A DNA stretch of 58,401 nt, from contig JAFZQH010000030.1 in the NCBI GenBank assembly GCA_017550165.1, forward strand, positions 141,798 through 200,198, read 5' to 3'. Within the stretch, counting starts at the first letter, position 1; each line of letters starts with the position of its first letter. The notes beneath the pieces were generated by a model that worked only from the letters and a program-made list of their open reading frames with translations, was not told where the DNA came from and did no database searches. This stretch comes from Lachnospiraceae bacterium (GTDB taxonomy: Bacteria; Bacillota; Clostridia; Lachnospirales; Lachnospiraceae). Shown here piece by piece: positions 16,042 to 24,460 of this stretch. The translations under genes and the position numbers were made by a program.

Positions 16042-17430
16042 TCAGATCATCCTGAGTATCTTCTCGAATTCCATTGCATGGCTGGCCTTTAGCAGCACGG
16101 TATCTCCGGCCTGTATAAGACCCGAGAGGATATTCGGCATGGTCTCAAGATTTGATGTATGGATTATCTTGCAGGTGTGGCCGGGTGCATCTTTCTTGAT
16201 AAACTCGTAAGCATCATTAGCTCCCCTGCACATAAAGAGGCTGCGCTCCCCCACGCATATAAGATAGTCGACCCCTGCATCGACAGCATATTTACCTACA
16301 TTGTAATGGAGCTCCAACTCATCCGGACCCAGTTCAAACATATCTCCCAGGATGGCGATCTTTCTGCCCTCGGCCATGGAAAGCAGGTCTAAGGCTGCGC
16401 GCATGGACTGGGGATTGGCATTATAACAGTCATCAATGACCGTCATATTCTCCTTGTGGATGATATTGCAGCGCCCGGCTATAGTCGAGGCAGCTTCTAT
16501 CCCCTTTTTGATCTCTTTCGGGCTAAGTCCCAGGAGGCGGCCTACTGCAGATGCTGCCATGGCGTTGTAGACCATATGTCTGCCGGGGATCCCGATATGA
16601 ACCCTGATGGCTTCTTTTCCCATCTTAATATGGCAGTCGGTTCCCTCTATGCCCTTTGCATCAATCTTGTCTGCTGAGATCTGCCTGTTGGTGTCGATAC
16701 CGAAAAATACCGGAGCCCTACCGTTGACATCTTTTACTGTGGCAAGCTTGTCATCGTCTCCGTTAAGGATCGCAACTCCTCCTGGCATCATATATTTGAA
16801 CACTTCCGTCTTGGCACGGAGCACACCATCCCGGTCCCCTAAGTTCTCCAGATGACATTCCGCGATATTGGTGATGACGCAGATGTCCGGTCTCGCTATC
16901 TCGGCCAGCATATCCATATCACCGAAATGGCTGATACCCATCTCAAGTACCGCCACCTTATGCTCGGAAGTCAGGCGAAATACCGTAAGCGGCAGGCCTA
17001 TCTCATTATTAAAATTGCCCTCTGTCTTTAAGACTTTATATTTCTCGGATAAAACCGATGCTATCATTTCCTTGGTACTGGTCTTGCCTACGCTGCCGGT
17101 CACTCCCACCACACGGATCTTTAAGACGCTGCGGTAGTAGGCCGCCAGCACCCTTATGACCTTAAGGGTGGAATCCACTTTTACATAGGGTCTGCTTTCA
17201 TCCTCCAGGTCTTTTTCGGACAAGACAAGAGCGGCGCCGGCTTCAAATACCTGATCTATAAAATCATGACCGTCCACCCTGCTGCCCTTGATAGGGATAA
17301 ATAGGTTCCCCGGCTCTACTTTGCGGCTGTCGATGACAACCCCTGTTATCTCTGTATTCTTGCACTCTTCAGGACCCACATATGTTCCCTGGCAAGCCCT
17401 TGCTATGTTCTCCGGGGTCATTCCCTTCAT
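16042..17430 (-). CDS. murF: UDP-N-acetylmuramoyl-tripeptide--D-alanyl-D-alanine ligase
   Basis: 462 aa. It adds D-Ala-D-Ala to the UDP-MurNAc tripeptide, the last cytosolic step in making the wall precursor. The ATP loop is GVTGSVGKTSTKEMI (~110-124), with EMGISHFGDMDMLAEIARP, ITNIAECHLENLG and the late DDCYNANPQSM. N-terminal and C-terminal Mur ligase domains are both present. The start follows GGAGACGGAAGT. The gene lies 14 bases behind ddl, which makes its D-Ala-D-Ala substrate. Confidence 0.96.
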   Translation of the reverse strand: MKGMTPENIARACQGTYVGPEECKNTEITGVVIDSRKVEPGNLFIPIKGSRVDGHDFIDQVFEAGAALVLSEKDLEDESRPYVKVDSTLKVIRVLAAYYRSVLKIRVVGVTGSVGKTSTKEMIASVLSEKYKVLKTEGNFNNEIGLPLTVFRLTSEHKVAVLEMGISHFGDMDMLAEIARPDICVITNIAECHLENLGDRDGVLRAKTEVFKYMMPGGVAILNGDDDKLATVKDVNGRAPVFFGIDTNRQISADKIDAKGIEGTDCHIKMGKEAIRVHIGIPGRHMVYNAMAASAVGRLLGLSPKEIKKGIEAASTIAGRCNIIHKENMTVIDDCYNANPQSMRAALDLLSMAEGRKIAILGDMFELGPDELELHYNVGKYAVDAGVDYLICVGERSLFMCRGANDAYEFIKKDAPGHTCKIIHTSNLETMPNILSGLIQAGDTVLLKASHAMEFEKILRMI

Positions 17431-17444
17431 ACTTCCGTCTCCAT

Positions 17445-18488
17445 TTACTCATACTTCTTAAGTGATATCTCAAGGATCTTCTCGCACAGGTCCTCAAATG
17501 ATACCCCTTCTGCTGCCGCCTCCTGGGGAAGCAGGCTGGTTGATGTCATGCCCGGGAGGGTATTGGCCTCCAGGCAGAATATCTCTCCCGTATCTTCTTC
17601 AAGCAGGAAATCCATCCTTGCGTAGGTCTCAAGGTCCAGCACACGAAATACGGTCTCCGCGCACCACTGCATCTTCTTCGCAGTAACCTCGTCTATCTCC
17701 GCAGGGCAGGTCTCAATGGCGCTGCCCGCAGTATATTTGTTCTTGTAATCATAGAATCCCGACAAGGGAGCTATCTCTATGACCGGCAGGGCATGTCCGT
17801 CTATGACGCTTACGCCGAACTCCCGGCCCTTTATATATCGCTCAACTATGATCTCCGGATCCAGCTTGAAAAGTTCATCTACCGCCTTATCATATTCTTC
17901 CCGGGTGGCTACTATGGATACTCCGACACTGGAGCCTCCGGAACAGGGCTTTACCACTACCGGGTAGGTCAGCCCCATGTCCTCAGGATATTTCTTCTGT
18001 GTCATGCCGCCTCCGGGAGGGGTAGGAACCCCGGCGTTCCTGAAAAGCTGCTTGGCTATGTTCTTATCCATGGCCATGGCAGAACTCAAATAACCCGTTC
18101 CGGTATACTTGATATCACACAGGTCCAGAGCCGCCTGAACTTTACCGTTCTCACCATTCTCCCCGTGAAGGCCCATAAAAACTATATCAGCCTTCTCACA
18201 GAGCCTGATCACATTGGGACCGAAGAAACCTCTGGTCCCGCCTTTTCTTCTTTTCTTAACGGCCTCGATATCCGGCGCGTTATCCTTGATGGCGCCGGGC
18301 TTGTAGCTTAGTTCCTCCTGCATCTCAAAAGGATCTGTTATGCCCTCATCAAGCTCCAATCCCAGATATACATCCGTAAGGATGACCCTGTGGCCCTGAC
18401 TTCTTAGGGCGTTCATTACGTTAATGCCCGTGGCAAAGGATACGTCTCGCTCCGTACTTATGCCGCCTGCCAATACTACTATATCCAT
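17445..18488 (-). CDS. ddl: D-alanine--D-alanine ligase
   Basis: 347 aa ATP-grasp enzyme. N-terminal VVLAGGISTERDVS, HGENGENGKVQAALD, the ATP loop VVKPCSGGSSVGVSIV, the metal-binding end LEANTLPGMTSTSLLPQ. The omega loop FYDYKNKYTAG keeps the Tyr-Lys pair of D-Ala-D-Ala specific enzymes, so a D-lactate or D-Ser (vancomycin-resistance) variant is unlikely. The start follows AAAGGTATAGATC. It heads a ddl-murF operon. Confidence 0.96.
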   Translation of the reverse strand: MDIVVLAGGISTERDVSFATGINVMNALRSQGHRVILTDVYLGLELDEGITDPFEMQEELSYKPGAIKDNAPDIEAVKKRRKGGTRGFFGPNVIRLCEKADIVFMGLHGENGENGKVQAALDLCDIKYTGTGYLSSAMAMDKNIAKQLFRNAGVPTPPGGGMTQKKYPEDMGLTYPVVVKPCSGGSSVGVSIVATREEYDKAVDELFKLDPEIIVERYIKGREFGVSVIDGHALPVIEIAPLSGFYDYKNKYTAGSAIETCPAEIDEVTAKKMQWCAETVFRVLDLETYARMDFLLEEDTGEIFCLEANTLPGMTSTSLLPQEAAAEGVSFEDLCEKILEISLKKYE

Positions 18489-18645
18489 GATCTATACCTT
18501 TCATCAGTTCCCTGTAATGTACTCTTAACAAGGTATAATCTTACCCTATTTTGAGCGTAATGTAAAGGAGGCGAAAGACTACTGTTCTTGTTTACAAAAC
18601 CTCATGATTATGGTATCTTTATTAGACCACTTTGGAGGTAGCACT

Positions 18646-19380
18646 ATGGCTGAAACTGTTCTTATCACCGGAGCATCGAGGGGTATAGGCGCTGCAACGG
18701 CGCGGCTCTTCGGTGAGAAGGGTTATAACCTGATATTAAACTGCAGCAAGACCTATGACGAGCTTACGACGCTGCAGAAAGAGATAGAAGAGGCAAATGA
18801 AGGTGTGAACTGTCTTACCATCAAGGCAGATGTCAGCATCGCCTCTGAGGTCAACTATATGTTTGAGGCTGCCGCCAAGCGTTTCGGCGGCGTGGATATC
18901 CTGATTAACAACGCCGGGATCAGCCACTCCGGCCTTATGAGCGATATGGACGACAATGAATGGGACAGGGTCCTGGGTACTAACCTGAATTCCGTCTTCT
19001 ACTGTTGCCGCAAGGCTGTCCCCTACATGGTATCTCAAAAGAAGGGCTGTATTATCAATGTGTCTTCTGTTTGGGGTTTATACGGAGCCTCCTGTGAAGT
19101 GGCTTATTCCACTTCCAAAGGCGGGGTGAACGCGTTTTCCAAAGCGCTGGCCAAAGAGCTTGGCCCCAGCGGGATCCGTGTCAACGCCATCGCCTTTGGC
19201 CTTATCGATACAGATATGAATAAATGCTACACGGAAGAAGAACGTGCAGCACTTGCTGATGAGACCGCCATAGGGCGTTTTGCCTCTCCGGAAGAAGCAG
19301 CAGACGTGATAGTCGGTCTGGCTACCGGTCACTCCTATATGACGGGTCAGGTTATCCAGTTTGACGGAGGCTGGATTTAG
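18646..19380 (+). CDS. Short-chain dehydrogenase, 3-oxoacyl-ACP reductase (FabG)-like
   Basis: 244 aa. Cofactor motif TGASRGIGAATA, NNAGIS, catalytic Ser in NVSSVWG and YSTSK, and the C-terminal GQVIQFDGGWI. These are classical SDR features, and the length and GGW-I end fit FabG-like reductases. It stands alone, not in a fatty acid cluster, so it may act on another carbonyl substrate. The ATG at 18646 follows TTGGAGG; the ATG at 18604 has no RBS. It converges on lgt with one base between the stops. Confidence 0.88.
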   Translation: MAETVLITGASRGIGAATARLFGEKGYNLILNCSKTYDELTTLQKEIEEANEGVNCLTIKADVSIASEVNYMFEAAAKRFGGVDILINNAGISHSGLMSDMDDNEWDRVLGTNLNSVFYCCRKAVPYMVSQKKGCIINVSSVWGLYGASCEVAYSTSKGGVNAFSKALAKELGPSGIRVNAIAFGLIDTDMNKCYTEEERAALADETAIGRFASPEEAADVIVGLATGHSYMTGQVIQFDGGWI

Positions 19381-19381
19381 A

Positions 19382-20191
19382 TCATTCTTCTACATCCTCC
19401 GTAGATTCAGCACTTTCAGCGGCATCTTCTGATGTCGCTTTTTCTTTTGCTCGATTGCGGTTCCAACAGAAAATCAGCAATGCAACTAAGCAGGCTACTA
19501 TGGCTATGGCCTGGGATGTGGACAGGGGACCTATGCTTCCGCGATAGTCTGCTCTGAAGAATTCTATGGCAAATCTGCCTATACTGTACATTGCTATGTA
19601 GAGTAATCCGATATTTCCCTTTTCCTTGATCTTTCCTGCAAGATAGATAAGCGCAAATGCGATGATAAAGTCTCCGGCGCTTGATATGAGCTGGGTGGGG
19701 ATCAGTTTTACTCCATTAGGCGCCAGGTCTGAATGGGTAAATACCACACCTATGGGCAGGTCTGTCTTCTGTCCGTAGCAGCATCCTGCCAGAAAGCATC
19801 CGATCCGTCCAAAGCCCTGGGCCAATGCTATTGAAGGCATGATAAGGTCAAAATACCTTAAAAAATCATGTCCTTTTTTCTTGCAGTATCCAAGGCCCCC
19901 TAAGACTCCGCCGATTATTCCTCCGTATACCACGAAGCCATTGCCGGAGAACATTATTCCTGCGGGGTCTGCCATAAAGCTCGGGAATTCCACTATACAA
20001 AAAAAGAGTTTGGCGCCGATGAAGCCGCATATTGCGCCGGCAAGTCCGATGGAGTATACGGCGTCCGGGTCAAGGCCGTGTTTTGGGGCTCGCTTGACGG
20101 CTACGAAAAATGCGGCCAGGATGCCGAGGGCGATCATGAAGCCGTAACCGTAGATGTGGACGGGGCCGATGCTGAATAAGACTGGGTACAT
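19382..20191 (-). CDS. lgt: Prolipoprotein diacylglyceryl transferase
   Basis: 269 aa. It moves diacylglycerol from phosphatidylglycerol to the lipobox cysteine of prolipoproteins such as the foldase encoded at 8616. About seven membrane segments. The Lgt signature GFGRIGCFLAGCCYG is present, with the N-terminal IYGYGFMIALG and NGFVVYGGIIGGVLGG. The cytosolic tail is acidic (SEDAAESAESTEDVEE). The start follows AAGGAGAATAAAAA. Confidence 0.95.
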   Translation of the reverse strand: MYPVLFSIGPVHIYGYGFMIALGILAAFFVAVKRAPKHGLDPDAVYSIGLAGAICGFIGAKLFFCIVEFPSFMADPAGIMFSGNGFVVYGGIIGGVLGGLGYCKKKGHDFLRYFDLIMPSIALAQGFGRIGCFLAGCCYGQKTDLPIGVVFTHSDLAPNGVKLIPTQLISSAGDFIIAFALIYLAGKIKEKGNIGLLYIAMYSIGRFAIEFFRADYRGSIGPLSTSQAIAIVACLVALLIFCWNRNRAKEKATSEDAAESAESTEDVEE

Positions 20192-20221
20192 TTTTTATTC
20201 TCCTTATACTGTCTACAGCGT

Positions 20222-20348
20222 CAAACAATGCAATTCAACGCAGTGACGTTCTCACTCCGTTGTGAAGCGTAGCGGACACTAAGCTCAATCTTCGATTTCG
20301 CTAAGTGCCGACGTTCACAAAGGCACTGCTTATGAATTCATTGTTTGC
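20222..20348. repeat. ~127-bp imperfect inverted repeat between lgt and rsmA
   Basis: Outer arms CAAACAATGCAATTCA (20222-20237) and TGAATTCATTGTTTG (20334-20348), with one unpaired base. Inside are GCAGTG/CACTGC and CACTAAGC/GCTAAGTG pairs. The right arm includes the last codons and stop of rsmA. It may be a small mobile palindrome or a processing/termination hairpin. Confidence 0.5.
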
Positions 20349-21207
20349 CGCTGATGATATCCGTTAGCTGTGCATATTGTTCCAAAGTTAACGCCTCGCC
20401 CCTGATCGTATCCGGCAAGCCCATGTCTGTTAATATATTGCCCAAGGCCTCCTTGGTGAGGGCCGGGCGGAGTTGGGCGTTGGTCAGAGCGTTGGTCAGG
20501 GTCTTGCGGCGCTGGTTAAAGGCGGCGCGGATCAAGGCAAACATCAGGGCCGGGTCTTTTACGGTGACCGGCGGTTCCCGGTAGATGTCCAAGCGGATCA
20601 CTGCGGATCCGACTTTCGGCCGGGGTATGAAACAGGTGGGCGGCACGTTTGCCACTACGGTGGGATTTGAGTAGTACTGCACCGCAAGAGACAATGCTCC
20701 GTAGTCTTTGGTACCGGGCCCTACCTGCATCCGGTCTGCCACTTCCTTCTGGATCATGACTGTTATGCTCTCTATATTGTGTGTCTTCTCCAAAAGCCCC
20801 ATTATGACCGGTGTGGTTATGTAATAGGGAAGATTGGCCACGACTTTTACGTGCCTTTCCCCTCTTCGCTCTTCTATCATTTCGTCCAGATCGATCTTCA
20901 AGACGTCGTTATTTATTATCTCCACATTATCATAGGATGAAAGTGTTTCCGAAAGAATGGGGATAAGTGCCTTGTCTATCTCTATAGCAAGTACATTTCC
21001 TGCTGCTTCACAAAGATACTGTGTCATGCTGCCGATCCCGGGTCCTATCTCTATCACCAGGTCGTCTTTAGTGACCTCGGCAGAATCTATTATCTTCTGA
21101 AGGATATTGCCGTCTACAAGAAAGTTCTGGCCATAGTCCTTCCTGATATTGAAGTTATGCTTTGAGATTATGTCTCTTGTATTCTTGGGATTACTGATAT
21201 CCGGCAA
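20338..21207 (-). CDS. rsmA: 16S rRNA dimethyladenosine transferase
   Basis: 289 aa (KsgA). It dimethylates two adjacent adenines near the 3' end of 16S rRNA. The N-terminal KDYGQNFLVD, the SAM site VIEIGPGIGSMTQYL, acidic EIDKAL, the catalytic NLPYYITTP and the C-terminal FNQRRKTLTNAL are all present. The start is TTG at 21207, 7 bases behind GAGAGGA; no nearby ATG competes. It is third in metG-tatD-rsmA, a common Firmicute order. Its stop lies in a long inverted repeat. Confidence 0.95.
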   Translation of the reverse strand: MPDISNPKNTRDIISKHNFNIRKDYGQNFLVDGNILQKIIDSAEVTKDDLVIEIGPGIGSMTQYLCEAAGNVLAIEIDKALIPILSETLSSYDNVEIINNDVLKIDLDEMIEERRGERHVKVVANLPYYITTPVIMGLLEKTHNIESITVMIQKEVADRMQVGPGTKDYGALSLAVQYYSNPTVVANVPPTCFIPRPKVGSAVIRLDIYREPPVTVKDPALMFALIRAAFNQRRKTLTNALTNAQLRPALTKEALGNILTDMGLPDTIRGEALTLEQYAQLTDIISGKQ

Positions 21208-21226
21208 TTATTCTTCCTCTCGGTCG

Positions 21227-22027
21227 TTAAAGTTGACAAAAGGACCGTCCCCCTGTCATGCGATACAGCTTCAGAGCATTGTCATATACTATCTCCGCCA
21301 CTTCTTCCTCTGACAATCCCTTGATGGATGCGATCTCCGCTATCACATATGGGAGGTTCAGCGAAGTGTTTCGCTTGCCCCTGTAGGGATTCGGTGCAAG
21401 ATAGGGGCAATCCGTCTCTATCACTATGTGTTCCATGGGCACCGCTTCCACGGTCTCTTTCAGCTTCTTCGCCTTCGGAAATGTTACCACGCCGCCTACG
21501 CCGATGAAAAATCCCATCTTCACATAATCCAGCGCCATTTCCTTCGAGTAGGAATAACAGTGGACCACGCCGCCTATATCGCCTGCTTTTTCTTCTACCA
21601 TGATATCATAGGTGTCCTTGGCGGCCTCTCTGCTGTGGATGATAACGGGAAGGTTGGCTTTCCGGGCCATGTCAAGCTGACGGCGGAACCATGTGCGTTG
21701 GTTCTCCTGGACCTCAGGCTCCTTATCCCAGTAGTAATCAAGGCCTATCTCACCGACGGCAACCACCCCCGGCTGCTTTGTCTGTTCCGCCAGCCACTTG
21801 TACGTTTCTTCGTTTAAATCCTTAATGTCGCTGGGATGTACGCCCACTGCGGCGTATATATAGTCATATTTCGAGGCAAGGGCCAGGGTTGACCGAGTTG
21901 TCTCTATTGAAGCCCCGACGTTGACTATATATTCTATCCCGCCTTCATGTATCTGTGGGATGAGAGTCTCCCGATCCTCATCGAAGGCATCATCATCGTA
22001 ATGTGCGTGTGTATCAAATATTCTCAT
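21227..22027 (-). CDS. tatD: TatD family metal-dependent deoxyribonuclease
   Basis: 266 aa. The TIM-barrel metal ligands are visible: DTHAHYDD, GEIGLDYYW, VIIHSREA, HCYSYS and ETDCPYLAPNPYRGKRN. TatD proteins are 3'-5' nucleases acting in DNA or RNA repair. The ATG overlaps the metG stop (ATGA), so translation is coupled. The last ten residues are written by a copy of the GACAGGGGGACGGTCC palindrome (21235-21257), so the C-terminus was altered after the element arrived. Confidence 0.92.
   Translation of the reverse strand: MRIFDTHAHYDDDAFDEDRETLIPQIHEGGIEYIVNVGASIETTRSTLALASKYDYIYAAVGVHPSDIKDLNEETYKWLAEQTKQPGVVAVGEIGLDYYWDKEPEVQENQRTWFRRQLDMARKANLPVIIHSREAAKDTYDIMVEEKAGDIGGVVHCYSYSKEMALDYVKMGFFIGVGGVVTFPKAKKLKETVEAVPMEHIVIETDCPYLAPNPYRGKRNTSLNLPYVIAEIASIKGLSEEEVAEIVYDNALKLYRMTGGRSFCQL
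21235..21257. repeat. GACAGGGGGACGGTCC palindrome inside the tatD 3' end
   Basis: The plus strand reads GACAAAAGGACCGTCC followed by CCCTGTC. It is the same core as the copies near aroD, but with GACAAAA/TTTTGTC instead of GACAGAGAA arms; galM carries the same subtype. Confidence 0.7.
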
Positions 22028-23634
22028 GACAATGCTGCCTGTTCTTTTTCGTACTCTGCCTTCTGGGCTGCCTGGATCTTCTCCACCTCAGCCATTACGG
22101 TCTTGGCATCTGATCTTGCAAAGAGCATATCCGGTGTCTCTGCCACCCTGGTCCCACTCTCATATAATCCGAACTTGTCCAGATCGTCGTAGGCACGAAG
22201 AGTAGTGCTAAGCTGCTTTACGGTTCTGTCTGCTGTCTCCGGCAGGAAGCTTGAAAGCAGTGTGGCTCCGATGGTTATGGATTCTGTCAGGTTATACAGC
22301 ACCTCTGCGAGACGGTCTTTTTGTGCCTCGTCTTTTGCAAGAACCCAGGGTGTAGTCTCATCTATATATTTATTACATCTCTTGAATACCGCAAATACTT
22401 CCGTTATGGCGTCAGCCACTCGAAGACCTGCCATCTTCTCTGCCACCTTAGCCTTAGCACCTGTAACAACTGCCTTAAGGTCTTCGTCTACGGGGTCGGT
22501 GACTCCGGTACTCTTTACTACGCCTTCGAAATACTTGTTGCTCATGGAAACCGTTCTGTTCACCAGGTTACCCAGGTTGTTGGCCAGGTCTGAATTATAT
22601 CTCTCGATAACCAGCTCCCATGTGATGATACCGTCATTCTCAAAGGGCATCTCATGGAGGACGAAATATCTGGTGGCATCCACTCCGAAGAGGGAAACCA
22701 GGTCGTCCGCGTATATAACATTTCCCTTGGACTTGCTCATCTTCTCGCCGCCCTGTAAGAGCCAGGGATGTCCGAATACCTGCTTGGGCAGGGGGATGTC
22801 AAGTGCCATAAGGAAAATGGGCCAGTAAATGGTGTGGAACCTTACGATATCCTTTCCTATGAGATGCAGGTCTGCAGGCCAGTTCTTTTTAAAGAGGTCC
22901 GATGATCCCTCCGGGTCATAGCCGATGCCGGTGATATAGTTGGTCAGTGCGTCAAGCCATACATACACTACATGCTTAGGATCGAAGTCCACCTGAATGC
23001 CCCAGTCAAATGAGGTTCTGGATACACACAGATCCTGCAAGCCGGGAAGCAGGAAGTTATTCATCATCTCGTTCTTACGGGATACAGGCTGTATAAATTC
23101 CGGATGGGTATTGATATGCTCGATAAGCCTGTCGGCATATTTGCTCATTTTAAAGAAGTAGGCCTCTTCCTTGGCAGGCTTTACTTCCCTTCCGCAGTCC
23201 GGGCATTTGCCGTCCACCAACTGCGCCTCTGTCCAGAAGGACTCACAGGGGGTACAGTACAAGCCTTCGTAAGAACCCTTGTAGATGTCTCCCTGGTCGT
23301 AGAGCTTTTTGAATATCTTCTTTACGCATTTCTCATGGTCATTATCTGTGGTACGGATGAACTTGTCGTGGGAGCTGTTCACCAGCTTCCAGATGCGCTT
23401 AACCTCATCCGATACGGTGTCTACGAATTCCTTGGGGGTAACATTTGCCACAGCGGCTTTTTCCTGTATCTTCTGGCCGTGCTCGTCGGTGCCGGTCATG
23501 AAGAAGACATCATACCCCTCCAGTCTCTTATATCTTGCTATGGCATCTGCCAGGATGATCTCATAGGTGTTGCCTATATGAGGCTTTCCCGATGTGTATG
23601 TGATGGCAGTGGTCATGTAGAATTTATCTTTCAT
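22024..23634 (-). CDS. metG: Methionyl-tRNA synthetase (short form)
   Basis: 536 aa. HIGH-type motif KPHIGNTYE, the KMSKS loop GEKMSKSKGN, a CTPCES...CPDCG zinc knuckle and the anticodon helix bundle near WVLAKDEAQKDR. The protein stops after EKEQAALS and lacks the C-terminal OB-fold (EMAP-like) dimerisation/tRNA-binding domain that brings many Firmicute enzymes to about 650 aa. There is no sign of a frameshift: the stop overlaps the tatD start. The RBS is GGGAG. Confidence 0.95.
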   Translation of the reverse strand: MKDKFYMTTAITYTSGKPHIGNTYEIILADAIARYKRLEGYDVFFMTGTDEHGQKIQEKAAVANVTPKEFVDTVSDEVKRIWKLVNSSHDKFIRTTDNDHEKCVKKIFKKLYDQGDIYKGSYEGLYCTPCESFWTEAQLVDGKCPDCGREVKPAKEEAYFFKMSKYADRLIEHINTHPEFIQPVSRKNEMMNNFLLPGLQDLCVSRTSFDWGIQVDFDPKHVVYVWLDALTNYITGIGYDPEGSSDLFKKNWPADLHLIGKDIVRFHTIYWPIFLMALDIPLPKQVFGHPWLLQGGEKMSKSKGNVIYADDLVSLFGVDATRYFVLHEMPFENDGIITWELVIERYNSDLANNLGNLVNRTVSMSNKYFEGVVKSTGVTDPVDEDLKAVVTGAKAKVAEKMAGLRVADAITEVFAVFKRCNKYIDETTPWVLAKDEAQKDRLAEVLYNLTESITIGATLLSSFLPETADRTVKQLSTTLRAYDDLDKFGLYESGTRVAETPDMLFARSDAKTVMAEVEKIQAAQKAEYEKEQAALS

Positions 23635-23681
23635 TTTCTATATACTCCCTTCGTGAGGTTTCTTCATATTTCAATTCCATA

Positions 23682-23710
23682 AAGATACCATAATTACAGG
23701 GGTTTGTAAA
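23682..23710 (-). promoter_or_regulatory. Promoter of the metG-tatD-rsmA operon
   Basis: Minus strand TTTACA (23710-23705), 17 bases, TATCTT (23687-23682), about 48 bases before the metG start. Confidence 0.5.
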
Positions 23711-23743
23711 CCGTCCGAGGCATTCCCTCAGAAAAATGTAACA

Positions 23744-23779
23744 TAAAAAGGACTATCCCTCACTTCCCGGATAGTCCTT
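23744..23779 (-). terminator. Terminator behind hpf
   Basis: GGACTATCC arms (23777-23769 and 23758-23750, minus strand) followed by TTTTT (23749-23744). Confidence 0.85.
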
Positions 23780-23783
23780 AATT

Positions 23784-23846
23784 CTACTTTTTCCTGTTCT
23801 CCCGCTCGATCTGCTTCTCCCGGGTGGCTTCATCATAAATACTCAT
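23784..23846 (-). CDS. Possible 20-aa microprotein coupled to hpf
   Basis: An ATG overlaps the hpf TGA in an ATGA junction. The reading frame gives a 20-residue, highly charged peptide (MSIYDEATREK to NRKK) ending in TAG, 7 bases before the terminator stem. Nothing is known about it. The coupling and helical, charged composition make it worth listing, but it may be a decayed remnant. Confidence 0.35.
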   Translation of the reverse strand: MSIYDEATREKQIERENRKK

Positions 23847-24367
23847 TCCGGTTCAATTATTCCGTAAGAGTTTCCTTTTCTCTTGTATACCACATTTACA
23901 AGGTCTGTCTCCGCATTTACGAATACGAAGAAATCATGGCCCAGAAGCTCCATCTGTACGCAGGCATCCTCCGGGTACATGGGCATGGGTGAGAACTTCT
24001 TGGTACGGACGATCTTAACGTCTTCAGGCTCGTCGTAATCCTTCTCTATGTACTCCTGATTGAAGTAGGAAGCGGACTGCTTCTTGTCCACCAGCTTGGT
24101 CTTGTATTTCTTGAGCTGGCGCTCGATGATCTCCTCCACCAGGTCGATGGAAACGTACATATCGTTGCTGACCTGCTCTGAACGGATAATGTTACCCTTG
24201 ACCGGGATAGTAACCTCTATCTTCTTTCTCTCCTTCTCCACACTGAGGGTGATGATGATCTCAGTATCGGGAGTAAAGTATTTCTCCAGCTTGCCCATCT
24301 TGTCATAGATGGCTGCGCGCAAACCGTCTGTTATATCAATGTTCTTACCGCTGATTGTATAACGCAT
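23843..24367 (-). CDS. hpf: Ribosome hibernation promoting factor, long form
   Basis: 174 aa. Residues ~1-100 form the S30AE ribosome-binding domain (ISGKNIDITDGLRAAIYDKMGKLEKYF); after a linker, residues ~118-174 form the dimerisation domain (IVRTKKFSPMPMYPEDACVQMELLGHDFFVFVNAETDLVNVVYKR given here only as positions ~118-162). Long HPF joins two 70S ribosomes into an inactive 100S form in stationary phase. The start ATG at 24367 is 8 bases behind GGAG; the GTG at 24376 overlaps it. Confidence 0.94.
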   Translation of the reverse strand: MRYTISGKNIDITDGLRAAIYDKMGKLEKYFTPDTEIIITLSVEKERKKIEVTIPVKGNIIRSEQVSNDMYVSIDLVEEIIERQLKKYKTKLVDKKQSASYFNQEYIEKDYDEPEDVKIVRTKKFSPMPMYPEDACVQMELLGHDFFVFVNAETDLVNVVYKRKGNSYGIIEPE

Positions 24368-24391
24368 CCCTATCACTCCTTTATTTTATTG

Positions 24392-24430
24392 GGAGTTCCG
24401 GATCAAATGAACTCCTGATAGTTTATTATA
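24392..24430 (-). promoter_or_regulatory. hpf promoter -10 with leader hairpin
   Basis: Minus-strand TATAAT (24430-24425) without a consensus -35, then a GGAGTTC/GAACTCC hairpin (24415-24392) in the leader just before the RBS. Confidence 0.4.
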
Positions 24431-24460
24431 ACACATATCTTTTCTTTTAGGAACAGACAT

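Noticed and set aside
17793-18311. 172-codon plus-strand frame
   Set aside because: Antisense to ddl, which has full family motifs.
17445-18488. Vancomycin-resistance type ligase
   Set aside because: The omega loop has the Tyr-Lys pair of ordinary D-Ala-D-Ala ligases, and no van genes are adjacent.
18555-18645. Leader peptide before the SDR gene
   Set aside because: An AAAGGAGG at about 18563-18570 is followed by a short frame, but it would need a CTG start or a 16-base spacing; not convincing.
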